In this document: positions 5,597 through 10,870 of the stretch, in pieces | Numbering within the stretch: position 1 is the stretch's first letter | How the letters are laid out: the number at the start of each line of letters is the position of its first letter | Notes under the pieces: generated by a model | What the model saw: only the letters and a program-made list of their open reading frames with translations | Databases searched by the model: none | What the model was told of the DNA's origin: nothing | NCBI GenBank assembly: GCA_009885185.1 | Contig: VFLF01000684.1 | Span: forward strand, 1-10,870 | Direction: 5' to 3' | From: Nitrosomonadales bacterium | Lineage (GTDB): Bacteria; Pseudomonadota; Gammaproteobacteria; Burkholderiales; SG8-41 | DNA: 10,870 nt | Made by a program: the position numbers and the translations under genes

Positions 5597-6153
5597 CCGC
5601 GCTTGGCGATGTCGCCCACCAGTGCGGCCAGTTCAATACCGTGGACAAGGCTGATGGGTTTGCCCGCTGCTGACTCCCGCGCCTTGGCGGTAAATCCTCC
5701 CGCGCTGATACAGATGGCGTTGTGGGCATCCTCGCCGGCGATGGCTTTGGCGAGGTCTTCCACGGGACCCGCGCCGAGTTGATTCACTTTCCAGCGGCGG
5801 CATTGCAGCAACGTGAGTCGGCCTTGGCGTGCAAGGGTGAAATCGAAGGCGGACTTGTTCACAGGTACCACCTCATAACCCTGGCGGCGGTACGCATCGG
5901 CGATCAGCGCGCCGAAGGGCTCCCAAGACATTTCGCGCAGCGCTTTTAGTCGTTCTTCGGCTTTCGTGGGAGAAAGCATGCGCATCTGGCGGTAGCCCAC
6001 GTAGATGGCGATGGCCACAAACGGCAGCGCCACAAACGGCGCCACCGGCGGAAAAGCCAGTTGCGCGATGCCGAACAGACCCGCGCCAACCAGCGCGGAA
6101 ATCCACCAGGGCTGTCCAAGCAGGACATTAAACAATGAGCGCGATTCAGCCAT
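5593..6153 (-). CDS. Membrane-anchored Mrr-like restriction-endonuclease-fold protein
   Basis: The 186-residue protein begins with two hydrophobic segments (about 15-33 and 38-55), which should anchor it in the inner membrane with the rest in the cytoplasm. A basic linker follows, then a nuclease-fold domain (about 75-180): MSWEPFGALIADAYRRQGYEV is the usual helix and strand of Mrr-type domains, FDFTLARQGRLTLLQCRRWK carries Asp104 and Gln117, and AICISAGGFTAKARESA with a final IELAALV completes the fold. In active Mrr-type enzymes the motif is D...QxK; here the QxK lysine is Arg119, so catalysis may be reduced or use a neighbouring Lys122. It lies 80 bases before the TPP-enzyme gene, with a possible promoter between, so it need not be in the same operon. 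The start at 6153 lacks a good ribosome site and has a hairpin directly upstream. DNA target and role are unknown. Confidence 0.75.
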   Translation of the reverse strand: MAESRSLFNVLLGQPWWISALVGAGLFGIAQLAFPPVAPFVALPFVAIAIYVGYRQMRMLSPTKAEERLKALREMSWEPFGALIADAYRRQGYEVVPVNKSAFDFTLARQGRLTLLQCRRWKVNQLGAGPVEDLAKAIAGEDAHNAICISAGGFTAKARESAAGKPISLVHGIELAALVGDIAKRG

Positions 6154-6163
6154 GGGTTAATGA

Positions 6164-6180
6164 CTTCGCAATCTGCGAAG
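6164..6180. promoter_or_regulatory. Perfect 7-bp hairpin just upstream of the Mrr-like gene
   Basis: CTTCGCA-ATC-TGCGAAG. On the minus strand it ends 10 bases before the ATG at 6153, where a ribosome site would be expected and none is seen. It could be an operator or a translation-affecting hairpin, or mean nothing. Confidence 0.3.
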
Positions 6181-6412
6181 ACATCACAGAAGGGATGTAA
6201 AAAAGTTATTTAAAAACATATACTTATATTTTATGGCGAGGCGTGTGACTGCAAATTGCGGGAACGACGAAGGTGGTGATCCTCGCGAAGTGCCTATTGT
6301 ACGGTTTAGGCTTCGCATCGCGCCAGCGCTCTCGTCGATGAAATTTCTGTTGTGGCCATCTGTCGTTGGCGCTGGCGACAGGCATCGCATTGATTTCTCG
6401 AAGCACAGACGT

Positions 6413-6444
6413 GCAAACGGCGCATGAGTGCATGCGCCGTTTGC
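6413..6444 (-). terminator. Long perfect hairpin, probable terminator of the crystallin/glycine-zipper gene
   Basis: A 14-bp perfect stem (6413-6426 with 6431-6444, GCAAACGGCGCATG) with loop AGTG starts 19 bases after the TAA of the minus-strand gene at 6464. There is no clean U-run on the minus strand; the plus strand has a weak T-rich tail (TCTTT). It is well placed for a terminator or 3'-end stabiliser. Confidence 0.5.
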
Positions 6445-6463
6445 TCTTTGGCTTAGGGGTTTT

Positions 6464-7189
6464 TTAAGCTCGCGGTTCACCTCGCGCATTGACGGTGACT
6501 GTGGGTCCCGGAGGGAAGGTTGTCTGCATGCGATGTTCCTGTCCTCTAAAAACGTAGGTCACATCCCAGAACTCCGGCCGCTGGCTGGGTACCGAAGCGC
6601 AACGTTGCACATCTTGTGTTACCACTTGCTGTCCGCCGCGGCCGACGTTTGCACCGATCGCGGCCCCTGCTACAGCGCCGCCGGCGGTGGCGATGTCCTT
6701 ACCACTTCCGCCGCCGACTTGGTGGCCGAGAACGCCGCCAATGATGGCGCCGACAACTGCCCCGGGAACATTAGCACCGCTGCGTTCCTGCACTGCTTGT
6801 TCACGCTCAATCCAGCAGCGCTGTTCAGGTGGTCCCACCACCGCGCGTACGGAAGTGACATTTGCCTGGAACAGCTGCTCATTTTGGCGCCGGCGGTTAT
6901 CGTACGCTCCGACAGGGGCGGGGGCATTGCGGTTGTCCTCGATGCGGGTGTTCCGGCTCACTGTGCGTGCAGAGGATACGCGGTCGTTAAGGCCCATCGC
7001 GGCCAGCGACGGATAGCGTCCTGGACGCAGCACCACGCAGCGACCGGCGAAACGCATGTCTTCGCAAACTTCCCACCGGTCGCCCAGAACTACCGCCGAC
7101 GATGCTCTATCATTAAAGCCATAGCGCTGGAAATTGCGGACCTCTTGGGTCGCGGTGAAATGCCGGCCCCGAAAGCCTTCTTCTTCGTA
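6464..7189 (-). pseudogene. Beta/gamma-crystallin plus glycine-zipper (17-kDa-antigen-like) envelope protein, 5' end missing
   Basis: The recognisable protein starts at about 7189 with YEEEGFRGRHF and continues through two Greek-key motifs: FNDRASSAVVLGDRWEVC, then FAGRCVVLRPGRYPSL and GLNDRVSSA. A linker leads to a glycine-zipper 2TM block, GAVVGAIIGGVLGHQVGGG and GGAVAGAAIGANVGRGG, typical of outer-membrane 17-kDa surface-antigen proteins, and a short C-terminal strand region ending in NARGEPRA. Such proteins are exported. Here the expected signal peptide is absent: the frame only continues upstream as an Arg-rich antisense read of the remnant at 7189-7359, to a TTG at 7270. Homology therefore begins abruptly at the junction, and the gene has most likely lost its start and promoter. 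If it is still made from the TTG it would be a 268-residue cytoplasmic product. Domain calls are firm; inactivity is inference. Confidence 0.75.
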
Positions 7190-7359
7190 ACGTGGACGTG
7201 CTGAACGTGACCGATTCCGGACCGTTGCTGTACGTGAGTCTTTCCAACGGCATGTACACGGTACTCGCAACTTATCAAGGCGTGGTTCGCAGCAAGATCG
7301 TCAACGTAAGCGCCCGTACGCCGGACGTGGTCTTAACCTGGCCGGGGCAGGCACAGTAG
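7189..7359 (+). pseudogene. C-terminal remnant of a carboxypeptidase-regulatory-like beta-sandwich protein
   Basis: An open stretch of 56 codons ending at TAG 7357 has no start codon of its own, yet reads like a real protein end: NVTDSGPLLYVSLSNGMYTV (6-25), then ATYQGVVRSKIVNVSARTPD and VVLTWPGQAQ. This is the last strands of the small exported carboxypeptidase-regulatory-like proteins common in betaproteobacteria (about 130-150 residues, from memory), so the signal peptide and roughly the first 80-90 residues are missing. Its 5' side turns directly into the antisense of the crystallin-type gene at about 7189, so the two broken genes meet head to head. Confidence 0.6.
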
Positions 7360-7412
7360 TTTGTCTGCATTGCCATGGTGAACGCACTGAAACGACTATC
7401 GAAAAGTTGAAT

Positions 7413-7940
7413 ATGACACGCAAACATGATCTCAAAAGACATTTGGTTTTGGCGGCACTGTTGGGTGTGGTTATCGCTTTGACCAAATTGAGTGGTTGCG
7501 ATAATCGCACGTCGTCGGGTGAGACCGTCGGTCAGAAGGTGGGGCAAACGGTGGATAAGGCGATCGACAAAACCAACGCGACGCTGGACAAAGCCGGGAA
7601 CAAGATCAACGACGTTGCTCGCACGACCGAGGAAGTCCTTAAAGCCACGGCAGGCGGTGTACAGGAGAAAGCGCAGCAGGTTGGAGCGATTGTCGATGAT
7701 TCTGCAATTACGGCTTCCATCAAGACTGATCTGCTGAAGGATCCGGGGCTGAGTGCAGTCAGAATTGATGTGAATACTTTCAAGGGAGAGGTGACATTGA
7801 AAAGCGAAGCAGGTAGTGAAGCCGCGCGCGAGCGTGCCGGTCGCATTGCCATGGCTATTGCCGGTGTGGTGAAAGTCAACAATTTAATCATTATCAAGGT
7901 TGAGAGCGTCAATGGGGGACCGCTATCCCGGTCAATTTAA
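7413..7940 (+). CDS. BON-domain lipoprotein
   Basis: The 175-residue protein starts with a lipoprotein signal peptide: a basic N-terminus, the hydrophobic stretch LVLAALLGVVIALT, and lipobox LSGC with the lipidated Cys29. Asp30 follows; in E. coli, Asp at that position favours retention in the inner membrane. Residues about 36-90 are an amphipathic, Ala/Lys/Thr-rich helix with repeated pieces (VGQKVGQTVDKAIDKTNATL). The C-terminal half is a BON domain (about 93-165): DDSAITASIKTDLLKDPGLS, then VRIDVNTFKGEVTLKSEAGS and AIAGVVKVNNLIII. BON proteins are envelope and osmotic-stress factors thought to bind membranes. The ATG at 7413 is chosen over a TTG two codons earlier; the ribosome site (GAAAAG) is modest. 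The next gene begins 18 bases after its stop, so they are likely co-transcribed. Confidence 0.88.
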   Translation: MTRKHDLKRHLVLAALLGVVIALTKLSGCDNRTSSGETVGQKVGQTVDKAIDKTNATLDKAGNKINDVARTTEEVLKATAGGVQEKAQQVGAIVDDSAITASIKTDLLKDPGLSAVRIDVNTFKGEVTLKSEAGSEAARERAGRIAMAIAGVVKVNNLIIIKVESVNGGPLSRSI

Positions 7941-7958
7941 CAACGAGGAGGTATCGCA

Positions 7959-8373
7959 ATGAATATGAAATCCAAACTGTTGGGTATGGCGGCAACGATG
8001 GTGATGACGGCCAGCGCGGCTTTTTGCAGCTAATGTGGGTGTATCGATCAGCGTGGGCGAGCCGGGCTTTTATGGCCGCCTGGATATCGGCGACTTTCCG
8101 CAACCGCAGCTTGTTTTACCCAGGCCGGTCATCATTCATCAACCCGTGGGGGTTGTATATGCCCCGATCTATTTGCGCGTGCCCGCAGCTCATGCCGCAG
8201 ACTGGCGGCATTATTGCCGTCAGTATGGTGCGTGCAGTCACCCGGTCTATTTTGTGCAGGATCGATGGTATAGCGAGGTGTACGTGCCGCGTTATCGTGA
8301 GCGCCATCACCCGGGCAAAGGGTATGCTAAAGGGCATGATAAAGGGCACGGGAAGGGCCGAGATAGAGACTGA
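7959..8373 (+). pseudogene. Small exported protein of unknown function, frameshifted in its signal peptide
   Basis: A strong ribosome site (GAGGAGG, 7945-7951) precedes the ATG at 7959. The frame gives a good signal peptide core, LLGMAATMVMTASAAF, but stops at TAA after 24 codons. Removing one T from the five-T run at 8021-8025 restores ASAAFAANVGVSISVGEPGF and a continuous frame to TGA at 8371-8373, about 137 residues. The mature part has YGRLDIGDFPQPQLV, many prolines, HYCRQYGACSHPVYFVQDRW with two cysteines, and a tail rich in Gly, Lys and His (GKGYAKGHDKGHGKGRDRD). I recall similar small periplasmic proteins in betaproteobacteria, function unknown. The extra T is either a real mutation or a homopolymer error. 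It lies 18 bases after the BON gene and is probably co-transcribed. Confidence 0.8.
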
Positions 8374-8478
8374 TAATACGGATCGTTTTGCGCCACAAGG
8401 TGATGCGGCTGTTTACAAGGTTATGGCGCGATAATTCACGAACAGGGTGGCGGGTGCCGCGAGGCAGTAAAGGGGAAT

Positions 8479-9714
8479 ATGAAGAAACACCGGACTTCCC
8501 GCATGACAATTACCCGAGGGTATGCAACTGGCGTCACCGCGTCGTCGTTACCCGCCATGCGCTCAACCATGCGTGGGCGGCTGGACGCGGTTGCGCAGGC
8601 GTTACGCGCAGAAGCCGCCGCCTCGCGATTGCCGGTTGCGATCGCGGCGTGGATTTTGGCTTTGGTCGCGCTGATCGGATTTCTGCATTGGGCGGGCGGG
8701 TTGCTGGTGTCGCTGTTGCTGGGGATTATTCTTACCTACACACTGGCGCCGTTTGTGAACTGGCTGGAGACGAAACGTATTCATCGCGCGATCGGTGCGA
8801 CACTGGTCGTATCGTTGCTGCTGGGCGGCGTGGGATGGATAGGCGTTGCGTTGAGCGGCGAGGTGCAGGCAATAGCCAATCAACTGCCGGATGTGGCGCG
8901 AAAGCTGCGGGTCAAGATCACCAAGGCCAGCGCAGGCGACGGCAATGTATTACGCAAGGTACAGGACGCGGCGACTGAGCTGGACAAGGCCGCCAGCGAA
9001 AGCACGGCACCCAAAGGCGCCAAGCCTGCGCCAGTGCCTGTCGTTGTGACGCCAGCGCCGGTAAGTGCAACGCTGAAATCCTGGTTGAGTTCCAATATTA
9101 ATTCCTTTCTGCACGGTACTGCGCAAGCGTTGATTGTTGTGATGCTGGCCTACTCTTTGTTAGTCGCAGGTCCATTATTCCGTCGCAAATTGATGGCGAT
9201 AGTCGGACCGAGTCTGTCAGACCGCAAGGACGCGTTGCGTACGCTGGATGAAATTCAGTACCAGATGCAAGTCTATTTTCTCGGGCTGACGGTATCAAAC
9301 GCACTGATCGGGCTGGCTATCTGGGGTGTATTTTTTGCCATGGGAGTAGAAAACCCTGGCTTCTGGGGCGTGGCAGCCGCCTTGCTCCATTTTATTCCGT
9401 ATGCAGGCACTGTAATTCTGGTGCTTGCAAGCGGGCTAGCCATGTTTTTGCAGACTGGCGCCTATAATGAGGCACTGCTGGTAGCGGCAGCTGCACTTGC
9501 AGTAAACGCCGCGATCGGCGTTGGTGTGTTGACGTGGATGCAGGCCCGCGTCTATCGCGTCAGTGCTACGGTGCTGTTTCTGAGCTTGTTGTTTTTTGGC
9601 TGGCTTTGGGGCGCCTGGGGCGTATTGCTGGCCGCGCCATTGGTGGGGGTGGCCAAGGTGATCTGCGACCGCGTGCCAGCACTGCAACGATTCGGTGTTC
9701 TGCTGGCGCCTTGA
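8479..9714 (+). CDS. AI-2E family transporter (PerM-like) membrane protein
   Basis: The 411-residue protein has the usual plan of the AI-2E transporter (DUF20) family: two N-terminal membrane helices (about 52-92), another at 104-126, a long soluble loop, then helices at about 213-232, 264-290, 295-325, 330-354 and 362-393. Family hallmarks are visible: LHFIPYAG (303-310) and FGWLWGAWGVLLAAPLVGVAK (373-393). Some members export autoinducer-2; others act as Na+/H+ antiporters or have no known substrate, so the cargo is open. The loop holds a Lys/Asp-rich helix (138-180) and a Pro/Ala/Val linker (180-195). The ATG at 8479 has AAAGGGG close upstream (3-base gap); an alternative ATG at 8503 lacks a ribosome site. 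It lies 105 bases after the broken exported-protein gene and ends at a terminator. Confidence 0.9.
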   Translation: MKKHRTSRMTITRGYATGVTASSLPAMRSTMRGRLDAVAQALRAEAAASRLPVAIAAWILALVALIGFLHWAGGLLVSLLLGIILTYTLAPFVNWLETKRIHRAIGATLVVSLLLGGVGWIGVALSGEVQAIANQLPDVARKLRVKITKASAGDGNVLRKVQDAATELDKAASESTAPKGAKPAPVPVVVTPAPVSATLKSWLSSNINSFLHGTAQALIVVMLAYSLLVAGPLFRRKLMAIVGPSLSDRKDALRTLDEIQYQMQVYFLGLTVSNALIGLAIWGVFFAMGVENPGFWGVAAALLHFIPYAGTVILVLASGLAMFLQTGAYNEALLVAAAALAVNAAIGVGVLTWMQARVYRVSATVLFLSLLFFGWLWGAWGVLLAAPLVGVAKVICDRVPALQRFGVLLAP

Positions 9715-9758
9715 CTGACGGTGCCCGTAATGGAGCGGGCGTGCGGTAGTCTTTTTTT
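9713..9758 (+). terminator. Rho-independent terminator after the AI-2E gene
   Basis: GCCCG (9723-9727) pairs with CGGGC (9736-9740), with outer support from GACT (9713-9716) and AGTC (9748-9751), followed directly by seven T (9752-9758). The stem is imperfect, but its position right at the stop codon and the T-run are convincing. Confidence 0.55.
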
Positions 9759-9803
9759 GTCGCTCGCCTGAGGCGCGCGAACGGTTACGAGGGGCAGGAG
9801 CGA

Positions 9804-9833
9804 TTGGTTCGCCAGCGTGGAATCCAATATACT
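9804..9833 (+). promoter_or_regulatory. Candidate sigma70 promoter for the right CoA-transferase gene
   Basis: TTGGTT (9804-9809) and TATACT (9828-9833) with an 18-base spacer lie 37 bases ahead of the ATG at 9870 and just after the terminator, where a new transcription unit should start. By eye only. Confidence 0.45.
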
Positions 9834-9869
9834 TCGCTTCCACTTCCTTAATTTTGGTGCCGTTGTTTC

Positions 9870-10870
9870 ATGTCCACAGTTGCACCCATGCCGCTTAACG
9901 GCATTAAAGTCCTCGAGCTTGGCACATTGATTGCGGGGCCATTTTGCGCGCGCATGCTGGCCGAGTTCGGAGCGGAGGTGATCAAGATAGAGTCACCCGA
10001 GGGCGGCGATCAGTTGCGGCAGTGGCGCAAGATGTATCAGGGCACCTCGCTGTGGTGGTATGTACAGGCGCGCAACAAAAAATCGGTGACGGTGAACCTG
10101 CGCTCGCCGGAGGGGCAGCAGATCGTACGCGAGCTCGCGCGCGACGCCGATATCGTGGTGGAAAATTTTCGTCCCGGCCAGCTCGAAAAATGGAATATCG
10201 GCTGGGAGACGTTATCCGCGATCAACCCCAAGTTAATCATGGTGCGCCTGTCGGGCTATGGACAGGATGGGCCGTACCGCGACCGGCCGGGCTTCGGCGT
10301 GGTGGCCGAGGCGATGAGCGGCATGCGCTATGTGACGGGTTACCCGGAGCAGCCGCCGGTGCGGCTGGGCATCTCGATTGGCGACGGCATCGCTTCGCTG
10401 CATGGCGTGATTGGGGCGATGATGGCTTTGCATCACCGCACGGCCAATGGTGGAAAGGGCCAGATTGTTGATGTGGCGCTGTACGAATCCGTGTTCAACA
10501 TGATGGAGAGTTTCATCCCGGAATTCGATGTGCTGGGGTACAAGCGCGAGCGCGCGGGCAATGCGCTGCCGGGGATCACGCCATCGAACACCTATGCCAC
10601 GCGTGACGGCAAGTTCGTCATCATCGGCGCGAACAACGACGCCATCTTCAAGCGCATGATGTTGTGCGCCGGGCGGCCCGATCTTGCCGGTGACTCCGCG
10701 CTCGCCACCAATACCGGCCGCGTGCCGCGCGCGCACGAACTCGACAAGGCCATCGACGACTGGACGCGCAAGCACGATCTCGCCGATGTGCTGGCTGCGC
10801 TGGAAAAAGCTGAGATACCCGCGGGCCGCGTGTATGACCCCGAAGACATCGTCAACGATATCCACTACAA
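9870..10870 (+). CDS. CaiB/BaiF family CoA-transferase (3' end beyond window)
   Basis: Reading from ATG 9870 gives 333 residues with no stop before the window ends; full members have about 390-410. Features in order: PLNGIKVLELGTLIAGPFCA (8-27), [18 protein letters not shown] (30-47), NKKSVTVNLRSPEG (69-82), VVENFRPGQLEKW (96-108), the block VRLSGYGQDGPY (125-136), the catalytic-site motif GISIGDGIASLHGV with Asp172, which should form the acyl anhydride intermediate, then GKGQIVDVALYESVFNMMES. The enzyme moves CoA between carboxylates in the cytoplasm; the acid cannot be deduced. No clear Shine-Dalgarno lies ahead of the ATG, and Met7 (9888) is an alternative start. It has its own likely promoter, is on the opposite strand to the left CaiB gene, and differs from it over the shared N-terminus, so it is a paralogue rather than a recent duplicate. 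Confidence 0.92.
   Translation, partial: MSTVAPMPLNGIKVLELGTLIAGPFCARMLAEFGAEVIKIESPEGGDQLRQWRKMYQGTSLWWYVQARNKKSVTVNLRSPEGQQIVRELARDADIVVENFRPGQLEKWNIGWETLSAINPKLIMVRLSGYGQDGPYRDRPGFGVVAEAMSGMRYVTGYPEQPPVRLGISIGDGIASLHGVIGAMMALHHRTANGGKGQIVDVALYESVFNMMESFIPEFDVLGYKRERAGNALPGITPSNTYATRDGKFVIIGANNDAIFKRMMLCAGRPDLAGDSALATNTGRVPRAHELDKAIDDWTRKHDLADVLAALEKAEIPAGRVYDPEDIVNDIHY

Larger units (their letters stand above)
6154..6463. other. Non-coding stretch between two minus-strand genes
   Basis: No convincing gene is seen on either strand; the open frames here have no recognisable protein features. It holds a small hairpin (6164-6180), a sharply AT-rich block (about 6196-6232) in GC-rich surroundings that could carry the promoter of the nuclease-like gene, an unremarkable centre (6233-6410), and a long perfect hairpin at 6413-6444. 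Confidence 0.6.

Noticed and set aside
6184..6489. 101-codon minus-strand frame in the non-coding stretch
   Set aside because: It overlaps the end of the crystallin-type gene and the hairpin, and shows no domain, signal peptide or ribosome site.
6428..7204. 258-codon open frame on the plus strand
   Set aside because: It is the antisense of the crystallin/glycine-zipper gene and has no sensible protein features.

Overview
The window looks like chromosome of a GC-rich betaproteobacterium, probably Burkholderiales-like and environmental. This is inferred from the gene content: CaiB/BaiF CoA-transferases, an acetolactate-synthase-like TPP enzyme, an ornithine-cyclodeaminase-family protein, a BON lipoprotein and a crystallin/glycine-zipper envelope protein. 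No rRNA, tRNA, integrase, CRISPR array or classical transposase gene is visible.

Left half (1-5512, all minus strand, read right to left): an apparent catabolic operon. Its order is a TPP-dependent enzyme (3824-5512), a broken GxxExxY gene (3426-3791), an ornithine cyclodeaminase/mu-crystallin-family oxidoreductase (2429-3388), a 3-hydroxyisobutyrate-dehydrogenase-type oxidoreductase (1408-2310), a conserved protein of the family often annotated around UGSC (seleno)proteins (354-1397), and the first 61 codons of a CaiB/BaiF CoA-transferase (1-183). Together they suggest activation of an organic acid as a CoA ester, C-C bond cleavage or condensation, and NAD(P)-linked redox steps. The substrate cannot be read from the sequence. 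Every gap longer than 10 bases inside this operon holds a palindromic repeat. The most striking is a 418-bp unit (3407-3824): the GxxExxY gene bounded by 30-bp terminal inverted repeats built from three CACAGAG words. A gene-less palindrome built from CACAGAT words lies one gene away (2344-2415).

Middle (5593-7359): a membrane-anchored Mrr-like nuclease-fold protein on the minus strand, a roughly 310-base non-coding stretch with two hairpins, and then two genes that both lack their 5' ends and meet head to head at about 7189. One is a crystallin/glycine-zipper envelope protein (minus strand). The other is the C-terminal tail of a carboxypeptidase-regulatory-like beta-sandwich protein (plus strand).

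Right (7413-10870, all plus strand): a BON-domain lipoprotein, then an exported small protein whose signal peptide is broken by one extra T, then an AI-2E/PerM-family membrane protein with a terminator, and finally a second CaiB/BaiF CoA-transferase that runs off the window. Three or four gene lesions within 5 kb, plus several repeats, mark this as a region that has been rearranged and is partly decaying. The frameshift and nonsense changes could also be assembly errors.
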